Source of the DNA: Gammaproteobacteria bacterium
Lineage (GTDB): Bacteria > Pseudomonadota > Gammaproteobacteria > Steroidobacterales > Rariloculaceae
NCBI GenBank assembly: GCA_016927175.1
Contig: JAFGNC010000229.1
Coordinates: forward strand, 1 to 5,322
Length of the DNA stretch: 5,322 bases
Reading direction: 5' to 3'
Shown piece by piece: positions 1 to 5,322 of the stretch (positions are counted from its first letter, which is position 1; every line of letters begins with the position of its first letter). A program made the position numbers and the translations under genes. Below the pieces are notes generated by a model. That model did not search any database, was not told where the DNA came from, and saw only the letters and a list, made by a program, of their open reading frames with translations.

Positions 1-198
1 GCCGTGCCGCTCGCCATGCTGTGGCTCACGACGGCGGTCGTCGCGCCGGTCTGGGACCTCGCCGCCGGAACCGCGACCTGGTACTGCACCATTCTGTATC
101 TGACGGGTCTACCGTTGTGCTACGTGCTGCCGCTGCTGACCGGCGCCGCGCTGACCGGGCGCCATGCGGCTGCCGGCGCCGAAGGAGCGCGCGGATGA
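1..198 (+). CDS. 3' end of an unidentified membrane protein upstream of ccmC (5' truncated)
   Basis: An open frame enters from the left edge and stops with TGA at 196-198, giving 65 visible residues. Codon third positions are overwhelmingly G or C, as in the genes that follow, so it looks truly coding. Two hydrophobic segments are visible, at about residues 3-18 and 28-52 (the latter contains WYCTILYLTGLPLCYVLPLL), followed by a short Ala/Gly-rich polar tail. I do not recognise the family. The position just before ccmC is where ccmB normally lies, but CcmB proteins usually end in a conserved '...PFATAAALR...' type tail, which is absent in all three forward frames. The gene overlaps ccmC by 4 bases (ATGA), so it probably belongs to the same transcript. 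A start within the window (GTG at 4 or ATG at 16) would make a roughly 60-residue two-helix protein. No ribosome site can be judged for those, so a truncated longer gene is more likely. Confidence 0.7.
   Translation, partial: AVPLAMLWLTTAVVAPVWDLAAGTATWYCTILYLTGLPLCYVLPLLTGAALTGRHAAAGAEGARG
182..187 (+). promoter_or_regulatory. Ribosome binding site deciding the ccmC start
   Basis: AAGGAG lies 7 bases before the ATG at 195, inside the end of the upstream gene. This is near-ideal Shine-Dalgarno spacing. It favours 195 over the in-frame ATG at 258, which has only a weak GAGTGG-like stretch ahead of it. Confidence 0.7.
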
Positions 199-1013
199 AT
201 CGCGTCGGCGCGCGCCAGGCTGTATCGTCACGGACCCGGCCCGTTCTGAGTGGACTCATGCCGTCGTTGCCCGTCTGGTTTCATCGCTGGGGATCGCCGC
301 CTCATGTCTATCGGCTCGCCGACCGGCTGCGCCCGTGGCTCGGCTGGATCGCCGCCCTGCTGATCGCGGGCGGCGCTTTCGCGGGGCTCGTGCTCGCGCC
401 GCCGGACTATCTGCAGGGCGACAGCTTCAGGATCATCTATGTGCACGTGCCGAGCGCTTACCTCGGCATGATGGCCTACGTGCTGATGGCGGCTGCCGCA
501 GCCGTCGGGTTCGTGTGGCGGATCAAGCTCGGCCACGCGGTAGCGGTCAGCGCGGCGCCGATCGGCGCCTCGTTCACGTTTCTCGCGCTCGTGACGGGCG
601 GCATCTGGGGCAAGCCGACATGGGGCACGTACTGGGAGTGGGGCGACGCGCGACTGATGTTCGAGCTGATCCTGCTGTTCCTGTTTCTCGGCTACCTGGC
701 GCTGCGGGCAGCCTTCGACGACCAGGACAAGGCCGATCGCGTCAGCGCGATTCTGGCCGTCGTCGGCGTCATCAACGTGCCGATCATCCACTACTCGGTC
801 GAATGGTGGAGCACGCTGCACCAGGGCCCGACGATCTCGAAGCTCGATTCGCCGTCGATCACGATGGACATGCTGGCGCCGCTGCTGGTCATGATCGTCG
901 GCTTCACGCTGTGCTTCGCATGGCTCGTGTTGAACCGCCTGCAAGGCCAGATTGTCGAACGGGAGCGCGATGCGCGCTGGCTGAGACAACTGGTCACGGA
1001 GAGGACACGGTGA
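195..1013 (+). CDS. ccmC: CcmC, heme-handling WWD-domain protein of cytochrome c maturation
   Basis: An inner-membrane protein that binds heme through two axial histidines and a periplasmic WWD loop, and delivers it to CcmE (family knowledge). It has 272 residues from the ATG at 195, with about six hydrophobic helices. The first axial His is H84 in 'YVHVPSAYLG'. The WWD region spans residues 138-151 ('WGKPTWGTYWEWGD'), followed by ARL and a hydrophobic helix. The second axial His is H209 in 'SVEWWSTLHQG'. These match E. coli H60 and H184, but the spacing is 125 rather than 124. The difference is explained by one extra Gly (codon 642-644) between the last Trp and Asp of the usual WWVWDARL motif. 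The start at 195 has a strong ribosome site and an ATGA overlap with the upstream gene, but gives a polar head of 21 residues. The in-frame ATG at 258 would give 251 residues, closer to the usual length near 245, beginning just before the conserved 'WFHRWGSPP' segment. The ccmC identity is certain; the start is not. Confidence 0.96.
   Translation: MNRVGARQAVSSRTRPVLSGLMPSLPVWFHRWGSPPHVYRLADRLRPWLGWIAALLIAGGAFAGLVLAPPDYLQGDSFRIIYVHVPSAYLGMMAYVLMAAAAAVGFVWRIKLGHAVAVSAAPIGASFTFLALVTGGIWGKPTWGTYWEWGDARLMFELILLFLFLGYLALRAAFDDQDKADRVSAILAVVGVINVPIIHYSVEWWSTLHQGPTISKLDSPSITMDMLAPLLVMIVGFTLCFAWLVLNRLQGQIVERERDARWLRQLVTERTR
998..1004 (+). promoter_or_regulatory. Ribosome binding site for the GTG start of ccmD
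   Basis: GGAGAGG lies within the last codons of ccmC. Its GGAG is 8 bases and its GAGG 5 bases before the GTG at 1010. It supports GTG as the start of ccmD, overlapping the ccmC stop. Confidence 0.55.
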
Positions 1014-1198
1014 CTGACTTCCTGCAGATGGGCGGCTACGCGCCTTACGTCTGGTCCGCCTACGGCATTACACTCGTGGTCCTTCTACTGAATATCTGGT
1101 CGGCGCGGCGCGCTCGCATTCAGTCCCTGGCGCGCGCGGCGGAGACGGCCGGAGAAGAGCGGCCGCGGCGCCGACCCACGGTGAGGCAGGTGCAATGA
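1010..1198 (+). CDS. ccmD: CcmD, small heme exporter subunit
   Basis: A small single-helix inner-membrane protein that associates with CcmC (and CcmAB) and is needed for release of holo-CcmE from CcmC (family knowledge). It has 62 residues from GTG, the normal CcmD size. The family signature is visible: the N-terminal 'FLQMGGYAPYVWSAYGI' leads into one hydrophobic helix at about residues 13-31, followed by an arginine-rich cytoplasmic start (SARRARIQSLARAAE) and a basic tail. The GTG overlaps the ccmC TGA by 4 bases (GTGA) and has a good ribosome site. The same open frame extends far upstream inside ccmC, but that extension is an Arg-rich shadow without CcmD features. The gene ends in a 4-base ATGA overlap with ccmE, so the three genes are almost surely translated together. 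Confidence 0.93.
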   Translation: MTDFLQMGGYAPYVWSAYGITLVVLLLNIWSARRARIQSLARAAETAGEERPRRRPTVRQVQ

Positions 1199-1632
1199 CC
1201 CCAAGACGCAGACGAATGCTGCTGATCGGATCCGTGCTGCTCGGCGTCGTCGTATCGGCCGGGCTCGCGCTGCGGGCGTTCGAGCAGAATCTCCTTTACT
1301 TCTTCAGCCCGAGCGAGGTGGCGGCGGGCGAGGTGCCGAGCGAGCGCGCCTTCCGGCTCGGCGGCATGGTCCTCGACGGCAGCGTCGAGCGCGAAGCGGG
1401 CAGCCTGACGGTGAGCTTCGTCGTGACCGACTACGCGCACCAGATTCCGGTGACCTACACGGGCGTGCTTCCGGACCTGTTCCAGGAGGGGCAGGGGGTC
1501 GTCGCACGCGGCCGGCTCGACCCGTCGGGCCATTTCGCGGCCGAGGAAGTGCTCGCGAAGCACGACGAGAACTACATGCCTCCCGAGGTTGCCGAAGCCG
1601 TGGCACGGGGGCGGGAGGCGCAGGGGCAGTGA
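1195..1632 (+). CDS. ccmE: CcmE, periplasmic heme chaperone
   Basis: A membrane-anchored periplasmic chaperone that receives heme from CcmC, binds it covalently through a histidine, and passes it to CcmF (family knowledge). It has 145 residues, slightly shorter than E. coli CcmE. The basic N-terminus TPRRRRM is followed by one uncleaved membrane helix at about residues 9-26, then the OB-fold domain with conserved 'FRLGGMVLDGSV', 'VTDYAHQIPVTYTGVLPDLF', 'GQGVVARGRLD' and 'FAAEEVLAKHDENYMPPEV'. The heme-linking His is H123, and the neighbouring heme-ligand Tyr is Y127. This is the classical histidine type, not the Cys-type variant (CXXXY) known from some archaea and sulfate reducers. The C-terminal tail after the heme site is short. 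GAGG at 1183-1186 lies 8 bases before the ATG, which overlaps the ccmD stop. Confidence 0.97.
   Translation: MTPRRRRMLLIGSVLLGVVVSAGLALRAFEQNLLYFFSPSEVAAGEVPSERAFRLGGMVLDGSVEREAGSLTVSFVVTDYAHQIPVTYTGVLPDLFQEGQGVVARGRLDPSGHFAAEEVLAKHDENYMPPEVAEAVARGREAQGQ
1613..1618 (+). promoter_or_regulatory. Probable ribosome binding site for the GTG start of ccmF
   Basis: GGGAGG ends 10 bases before the GTG at 1629. A second purine run (GGGG, 1623-1626) is too close to act alone. The spacing is long but acceptable, and the GTGA overlap with ccmE allows coupled initiation. Confidence 0.45.
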
Positions 1633-3608
1633 TTCCGGAGTTCGGCCACTTCGCGCTGATCCTGGCGCTGTGCCTCGCGCTGGCGCAGGCCGTGCTGCCG
1701 CTCGCCGGCGCCGCCCGCGGCAACGCGCACTGGATGGCGCTCGCGAGACCGGCCGCCGCAGGGCAGTTCGTCTTTTGCGCGACAGCGTTCGCCGCGCTCG
1801 CTTACGCGTTCCTGACGGACGACTTCAGCGTCCGTTTCGTCGCGCTGAACTCGAACACGGCCCTCCCGGCGTTCTACAAATTCGCGGCCGTCTGGGGCGG
1901 TCACGAGGGCTCGCTGCTGTTCTGGAGCACGGTCCTCGCGATCTGGACGCTGGCCGTGGCGTGGACCGGCCGGGCGCAGCCGCAGGAGTTCTCGAGCCGC
2001 GTCCTCGGCGTGCTCGGCATCGTCAGCGCCGGCGTGCTGCTGTTCACGCTGCTGACCTCGAATCCGTTCGATCGGCTCGCTGCGGCACCGGTGGACGGCA
2101 ACGACCTGAACCCGCTGCTGCAGGACCCGGCGATGGTGCTGCACCCGCCGATGCTGTACATCGGCTACGTGGGCCTCGCCGTGCCGTTCGCCTTCGCCGT
2201 AGCCGCGCTGCTGGCCGGGCAGCTGACGAAGGACTGGGCGCGCTGGACCCGGCCGTGGGTGTCGGGGCCGTGGATATTCCTGACGCTCGGCATCGCGCTC
2301 GGCAGCTGGTGGGCCTATTACGAGCTCGGCTGGGGCGGCTGGTGGTTCTGGGATCCGGTCGAGAACGCCTCGTTCATGCCGTGGCTGGTCGCGACCGCGC
2401 TGATGCATTCTCTCGCGGTCACGGAGCGCCGGGGGCTGTTCAAGAGCTGGACGATACTGCTCGCGATCGCCGCCTTCTCGCTGAGCTTCCTCGGCACGTT
2501 CCTGACACGCTCCGGTGTGCTGATCTCCGTGCATGCGTTCGCGGCGGATCCGGCGCGGGGGCTGTTCATTCTGATGCTGCTGGCGCTGATCAGCGGCGGC
2601 GCGCTGGCGCTGTATGCTGCGAAGGCGAAGGATCTGACCGCCGACGGCGGTTTCCGGCTGTTGTCACGCGAGTCGTTCCTGCTCGCGAACAACATCCTGC
2701 TGACGATCGCCGCGGCCGCTGTGCTGTTCGGCACGATCTACCCGCTGTTTCTCGACGCGCTCGGGTTCGGGCAGATCTCGGTCGGGCCGCCGTACTTCAA
2801 CACGATGTTCCTGGTGCCGATGCTGCCGCTCGCGGCGCTGCTAGGCATCGGGATGCACGCCGCTTGGCGCAATACGCCGCGGCATCTGCTGCTCGACAAG
2901 CTGAAGTGGCCGGCGATCTTCGCGGCCGCGGCCGGCGTCGTCGTGCCGTGGCTCGTGTTCGGCACGACGTCCGTGCTGACGGTGCTCGGCATCGTAATAG
3001 CGCTGTGGATCGTCGTGACGGCCCTGATCGAGCCCGTGCGCAAGCTCGTCGGTCGCGGCGGCGCTCCGCTGACGCGTGCGCAGTGGGGCATGTTCGTCGC
3101 CCACCTCGGCGTCGGGCTCTTCATCCTCGGCGCAACGGTCACGTCCGCGTACGACGCCGAGCTCGATCACGCCGCCACACCGGGCGAGCAGTGGGAGGCG
3201 GGCGGTTACGAGTTCACGTTCGTCGGCACGCGCAACGTCGAGGGCCCGAACTACACGGCCGTCGAAGGCGAGTTCGAGGTGCGCCGGAACGGTGAGCTCG
3301 TCACCGTGATGCGGCCGCAGCAGCGCGTGTACCGGGTTCAGCAGAGCCCGATGACCGAGGCCGCGATCGACGCGGCGCTGCATCGGGACGTGTTCGTCGC
3401 GCTCGGGCAATCGCTCGGCGGCGACGCGTGGAGCGTGCGCGTGCGCGTGAAGCCGCTGATCAGCCTGCTGTGGCTCGGCGCGGTCGTCATGGCATTCGGC
3501 GGCCTGCTCGGTGTGACCGACCGGCGCTACCGTTCGCAGCCGGCGCCGCGCGCCGAGCGCATCGAAGCCGAAGTGCCGGCCGCCGCGAGACCGGTCGAGG
3601 GGAGCTGA
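1629..3608 (+). CDS. ccmF: CcmF, cytochrome c heme lyase subunit
   Basis: The large integral membrane subunit of the heme lyase, which takes heme from holo-CcmE and joins it to apocytochrome c (family knowledge). It has 659 residues from GTG, close to the 647 of E. coli CcmF, and many hydrophobic helices spread through the length. The WWD motif is intact at residues 235-246 (WGGWWFWDPVEN). All four functional histidines known from E. coli have counterparts: H172 in 'LHPPMLYIGYVG', H260 in 'ALMHSLAVTERRG', H302 in 'GVLISVHAFA' and H492 in 'VAHLGVG' (E. coli H173, H261, H303, H491). The family segments 'TDDFSVRFVALNSNTALP' and 'WGGHEGSLLFW' (H92) are also present. The periplasmic C-terminal part includes 'RVYRVQQSPMTEAAID', followed by a last membrane helix and a short basic end. 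The GTG overlaps the ccmE stop (GTGA). Three bases separate the stop from ccmG, the only non-overlapping junction. Nothing suggests damage. Confidence 0.98.
   Translation: MIPEFGHFALILALCLALAQAVLPLAGAARGNAHWMALARPAAAGQFVFCATAFAALAYAFLTDDFSVRFVALNSNTALPAFYKFAAVWGGHEGSLLFWSTVLAIWTLAVAWTGRAQPQEFSSRVLGVLGIVSAGVLLFTLLTSNPFDRLAAAPVDGNDLNPLLQDPAMVLHPPMLYIGYVGLAVPFAFAVAALLAGQLTKDWARWTRPWVSGPWIFLTLGIALGSWWAYYELGWGGWWFWDPVENASFMPWLVATALMHSLAVTERRGLFKSWTILLAIAAFSLSFLGTFLTRSGVLISVHAFAADPARGLFILMLLALISGGALALYAAKAKDLTADGGFRLLSRESFLLANNILLTIAAAAVLFGTIYPLFLDALGFGQISVGPPYFNTMFLVPMLPLAALLGIGMHAAWRNTPRHLLLDKLKWPAIFAAAAGVVVPWLVFGTTSVLTVLGIVIALWIVVTALIEPVRKLVGRGGAPLTRAQWGMFVAHLGVGLFILGATVTSAYDAELDHAATPGEQWEAGGYEFTFVGTRNVEGPNYTAVEGEFEVRRNGELVTVMRPQQRVYRVQQSPMTEAAIDAALHRDVFVALGQSLGGDAWSVRVRVKPLISLLWLGAVVMAFGGLLGVTDRRYRSQPAPRAERIEAEVPAAARPVEGS
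3597..3604 (+). promoter_or_regulatory. Ribosome binding site of ccmG
   Basis: GAGGGGAG at the end of ccmF lies 7 bases before the ATG at 3612. ccmG is the only gene here that does not overlap the stop of its predecessor, so this strong site probably drives its initiation. Confidence 0.6.
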
Positions 3609-3611
3609 TCC

Positions 3612-4169
3612 ATGTGGCGCTACGTGATTCCGGTCGCCGTGTTCGCCGTGCTGGCGGTGTTCCTGTACCGCGGCCTGTACCTGAACCCCGGTTACATTCC
3701 GTCGCCCCTGGTCGGCAAGCCCGCGCCGGAGTTCTCGCTGCCCGACCTCGAGAACCTCGACCGGCAGGTCGGAAGCCGCGACTACGAGGGGCAGGTCGCG
3801 CTGCTGAACGTCTGGGCGACGTGGTGCGTCGGCTGCCGGCAGGAGCACCCCTTCCTGGTCGAGCTCGCCCGCTCGAGCGGCGTGCCGATTTACGGTCTGA
3901 ATTGGAAGGACGATCGCGACAAAGCGCTCGAGTGGCTCGACACGCTCGGCGATCCCTATGTGGCTTCGGCTTTCGATGTCGAAGGCGACGTGGCGATCGA
4001 CTGGGGCGTGTACGGCGCACCCGAGACGTTCCTGATCGGACGCGACGGCACGATCCTGCACAAGCACATCGCGCCGCTGACCCCGGAGATCTGGCGGCGC
4101 GATTTCCTGCCGAAGATCGCCGAGGAGTGCGGCAGCCTGCCGTGCCCGCTGGCGGAGGGGGAGGAATGA
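3612..4169 (+). CDS. ccmG: CcmG/DsbE, membrane-anchored periplasmic thioredoxin-like reductant
   Basis: A thioredoxin-fold protein that reduces CcmH and/or the CXXCH cysteines of apocytochrome c, fed with electrons by the DsbD/CcdA family (family knowledge). It has 185 residues, the usual CcmG length. An N-terminal uncleaved membrane helix spans about residues 4-24, followed by the family segment 'NPGYIPSPLVGKPAPEFSLPDL'-like at 25-46. The active site is 'WATWCVGCRQEHP' with C72 and C75. The acidic and Trp-containing groove of CcmG is visible ('YGLNWKDDRDKALEWL'), and the cis-proline is P137 in 'YGAPETFLI'. The CXXC dipeptide is Val-Gly rather than the Pro-Thr of E. coli DsbE. Unusually, the C-terminal tail carries a second cysteine pair (C173 and C178 in 'EECGSLPCPL'), beyond the expected end of the fold. 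The stop overlaps the ccmH start by 4 bases (ATGA). Confidence 0.97.
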   Translation: MWRYVIPVAVFAVLAVFLYRGLYLNPGYIPSPLVGKPAPEFSLPDLENLDRQVGSRDYEGQVALLNVWATWCVGCRQEHPFLVELARSSGVPIYGLNWKDDRDKALEWLDTLGDPYVASAFDVEGDVAIDWGVYGAPETFLIGRDGTILHKHIAPLTPEIWRRDFLPKIAEECGSLPCPLAEGEE

Positions 4170-4582
4170 CCAGGCTGCTCGTTCTGATGCTGATGCTGTT
4201 CGCGGGCGGGCCGGCCATGGCGATCGAAGCGGAGCTCGGTTTCGACGACCCCGTCATGAACGAGCGCTACCGCGAGCTGCTTCGCGAAGTGCGCTGCCCG
4301 AAGTGCCTGAACACGAGCATCGCGGACTCCGATGCGCCGATCGCCGAGGATCTCCGCCGCGAGGTGCACCAGAAGATGGCGGAGGGCGCGAGCGACGAGG
4401 AGATCGTCGAGTATCTGGTGTCCCGTTACGGCGAGTTCGTCGTGTACCGGCCGCCGCTGCAGCCGACGACCTGGGCGCTGTGGGGCGGGCCGGTGGCGCT
4501 GCTCGCGATCGGCGCCTTCGTCTTCGCGCGGATCCTGCGCAGCCGGGCCCGCCAGTCGATCGACCAGGACGCGATCTCGTGA
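4166..4582 (+). CDS. ccmH: CcmH, thioredoxin-like apocytochrome thiol reductase (short form)
   Basis: A periplasmic, membrane-anchored protein with a three-helix fold. Its CXXC takes part in reducing apocytochrome c, and it works with CcmF and CcmI (family knowledge). It has 138 residues. The signal peptide 'MTRLLVLMLMLFAGGPAMA' is probably cleaved after AMA (residue 19). The motif 'LREVRCPKCLNTSIADSD' holds C44 and C47, followed by APIA and a helical part ending 'IVEYLVSRYGEFVVYRPPL'. A single membrane helix follows at about residues 103-122. The length is that of the stand-alone CcmH/CycL form, not the long E. coli CcmH that fuses CcmH with a CcmI-like TPR part; here that part is the next gene. 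GGAGG at 4154-4158 lies 7 bases before the ATG, within a longer purine run. The stop overlaps the ccmI start (GTGA). Confidence 0.97.
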   Translation: MTRLLVLMLMLFAGGPAMAIEAELGFDDPVMNERYRELLREVRCPKCLNTSIADSDAPIAEDLRREVHQKMAEGASDEEIVEYLVSRYGEFVVYRPPLQPTTWALWGGPVALLAIGAFVFARILRSRARQSIDQDAIS

Positions 4583-5322
4583 CCGGGTTCTGGATCGGCG
4601 TTGCGGCGCTCTGCGTCGTCGCGCTCGCATTCCTGCTGTGGCCGTTGTGGCGGCAGAGGAGGTCGACCGGGCAGTGGTCGTGGTCGGCGCTGGCCGCCGT
4701 CGCTCTGACGGTACCCGTCGCCGTCGGGCTCTACCTGAGCGTGAGCACGTGGCAACCGGAAGCGCTCGAGCGCAGCTCCAGCCGGGCGGCGCTGATCGCG
4801 CAGGCGGCCGAGAAGTTGCGGCAGCAGCCGGACGACGTCGAAGGCTGGCGGCTGCTCGGGCGCAGCTATGTCGCGATCGGTGAGTACGGCGCGGCGGCGA
4901 ATGCCTTCGCCGAAGCGTGGCGGCGCACGCCGGTTCCCGACAACGACCTGAAGCTGTCGTTCGCGGAGGCGCAGGTGCTGGCCGACCGCATGGCGCTCGA
5001 CGGGCCCGCGGGCGACCTGATCGAGCAGGTGCTCGCCGAGGAGCCGTCGAACCCGAAGGCGCTGTGGTACGGCAGCCAGCGCGCGCTCGGGCTCGGCGAC
5101 GCTCGCGCCGCCCGTTCACGGCTGACGCGGCTGCTCGAGCTCGGGCCGCCGGAGGAGATTGCGCAGATACTGCGCGCGCAGCTCACGCAGTTGCCGCAGG
5201 CAGACGAGGGCTCGGCCGCGTCCGCCGGCGGCGAAGGCGCGCCTGCCGCGGAAGGGCCGTCGATCACGCTGCGCGTGCGTCTGGCGGAAGAGCTTGCGGA
5301 CCGGCCGATCGGCAGCAATGCC
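4579..5322 (+). CDS. ccmI: CcmI, TPR apocytochrome c chaperone with short N-terminal loop (3' truncated)
   Basis: A membrane protein that binds the C-terminal helix of apocytochrome c through periplasmic TPR repeats and presents it to the CcmF-CcmH lyase (family knowledge). 248 residues are visible, with no stop before the right edge. The GTG start overlaps the ccmH TGA (GTGA), and AGGA at 4566-4569 is a modest ribosome site. Two membrane helices lie at about residues 4-24 and 37-55, joined by only about 12 residues ('RQRRSTGQWSWS'). TPR-like helices follow: 'AALIAQAAEKLRQQPDDVEGW' type at 70-90, 'LLGRSYVAIGEYGAAANAFA' at 92-111, and 'NPKALWYGSQRALGLGDARA' at about 158-177, ending in LTRLLELGPP. 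A low-complexity Ala/Gly linker (about 210-227) leads to 'SITLRVRLAEELAD', the opening of the usual C-terminal CcmI domain. Most CcmI proteins have a long cytoplasmic loop with a leucine-zipper-like region between the two helices, which is missing here. An NrfG-like TPR protein is an alternative, but the C-terminal domain start favours CcmI. Confidence 0.9.
   Translation, partial: MTGFWIGVAALCVVALAFLLWPLWRQRRSTGQWSWSALAAVALTVPVAVGLYLSVSTWQPEALERSSSRAALIAQAAEKLRQQPDDVEGWRLLGRSYVAIGEYGAAANAFAEAWRRTPVPDNDLKLSFAEAQVLADRMALDGPAGDLIEQVLAEEPSNPKALWYGSQRALGLGDARAARSRLTRLLELGPPEEIAQILRAQLTQLPQADEGSAASAGGEGAPAAEGPSITLRVRLAEELADRPIGSNA

Noticed and set aside
21..194. N-terminal extension of the ccmC frame back to an ATG at 21
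   Set aside because: The extension is Arg-rich and lies out of frame over the hydrophobic upstream gene. The ATG at 195 has the ribosome site.
164..1009. Extension of the ccmD frame upstream to an ATG at 164
   Set aside because: It would run through the whole of ccmC in the wrong frame with a low-complexity product. CcmD homology begins right after the GTG at 1010.
1572..2534. Minus-strand open frame (320 codons) opposite ccmF
   Set aside because: Highly charged, low-complexity translation and no ribosome site. The + strand is clearly CcmF with its conserved motifs.
1589..3295. Plus-strand open frame (568 codons) in another frame inside ccmF
   Set aside because: Arg-rich shadow translation with no family features. 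The ccmF frame carries the WWD motif and four conserved histidines.
2841..4067. Long minus-strand open frame (408 codons) across ccmF and ccmG
   Set aside because: Its translation is rich in Arg, His, Gln, Asp and Glu with no domain. It lies opposite well-supported genes and is a typical antisense shadow of high-GC coding DNA.
4332..4883. Plus-strand open frame across the ccmH/ccmI junction
   Set aside because: Its product is Arg-rich and overlaps both CcmH (CXXC protein) and CcmI (TPR protein) in a different frame.
3956..5119. Minus-strand open frame (387 codons) opposite ccmG-ccmH-ccmI
   Set aside because: An Arg/Ala-rich shadow; three recognised genes lie on the other strand.
1..5322. 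Possible promoters, terminators, CRISPR arrays, tRNAs, insertion sequences or attachment sites
   Set aside because: Coding is practically continuous, with one 3-base gap. I found no convincing hairpin plus T-run, repeat array, inverted terminal repeats or RNA gene.

Overview
The window is a G+C-rich stretch carrying most of a System I cytochrome c maturation (Ccm) operon. All genes are on the + strand, in the order [unknown membrane protein, 3' end only]-ccmC-ccmD-ccmE-ccmF-ccmG-ccmH-ccmI (5' part only). The contiguous order C-D-E-F-G-H-I, separate ccmH and ccmI genes, strong third-position G/C and a His-type CcmE ('LAKHDENYMPP') suggest a high-GC gammaproteobacterium. In alphaproteobacteria ccmI and ccmEFH usually sit apart from ccmABCDG. 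Nothing here fixes the genus.

Layout: bases 1-198 hold the end of a small or truncated hydrophobic protein that is not recognisably CcmB. Bases 195-1198 hold ccmC and ccmD, the heme-handling WWD protein and its small partner. Bases 1195-1632 encode the heme chaperone CcmE. Bases 1629-3608 encode the large heme lyase subunit CcmF. Bases 3612-4582 encode the thiol-reduction pair CcmG and CcmH. From 4579 to the window edge runs CcmI, the apocytochrome chaperone, cut off at the start of its C-terminal domain. Six of the seven gene junctions are 4-base ATGA or GTGA overlaps, and the seventh (ccmF/ccmG) has a 3-base gap. There is therefore no non-coding stretch of any size, and no promoter, terminator, RNA gene, repeat or mobile element is visible.

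How they work together (family knowledge): CcmC, helped by CcmD, loads heme covalently onto His of periplasmic CcmE. CcmF, with CcmH and CcmI, takes heme from holo-CcmE and attaches it to CXXCH motifs of apocytochrome c. CcmG and CcmH keep those cysteines reduced, and CcmI binds and delivers the apoprotein. The ATP-driven CcmAB module that releases holo-CcmE is not in the window.

The system itself is well known. The points worth a second look are: (1) a CcmI whose cytoplasmic loop between the two N-terminal membrane helices is reduced to about a dozen residues; (2) a one-residue glycine insertion in the WWD motif of CcmC; (3) an extra cysteine pair at the C-terminus of CcmG; and (4) a non-CcmB membrane protein translationally coupled to ccmC. 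I see no previously undescribed system here.
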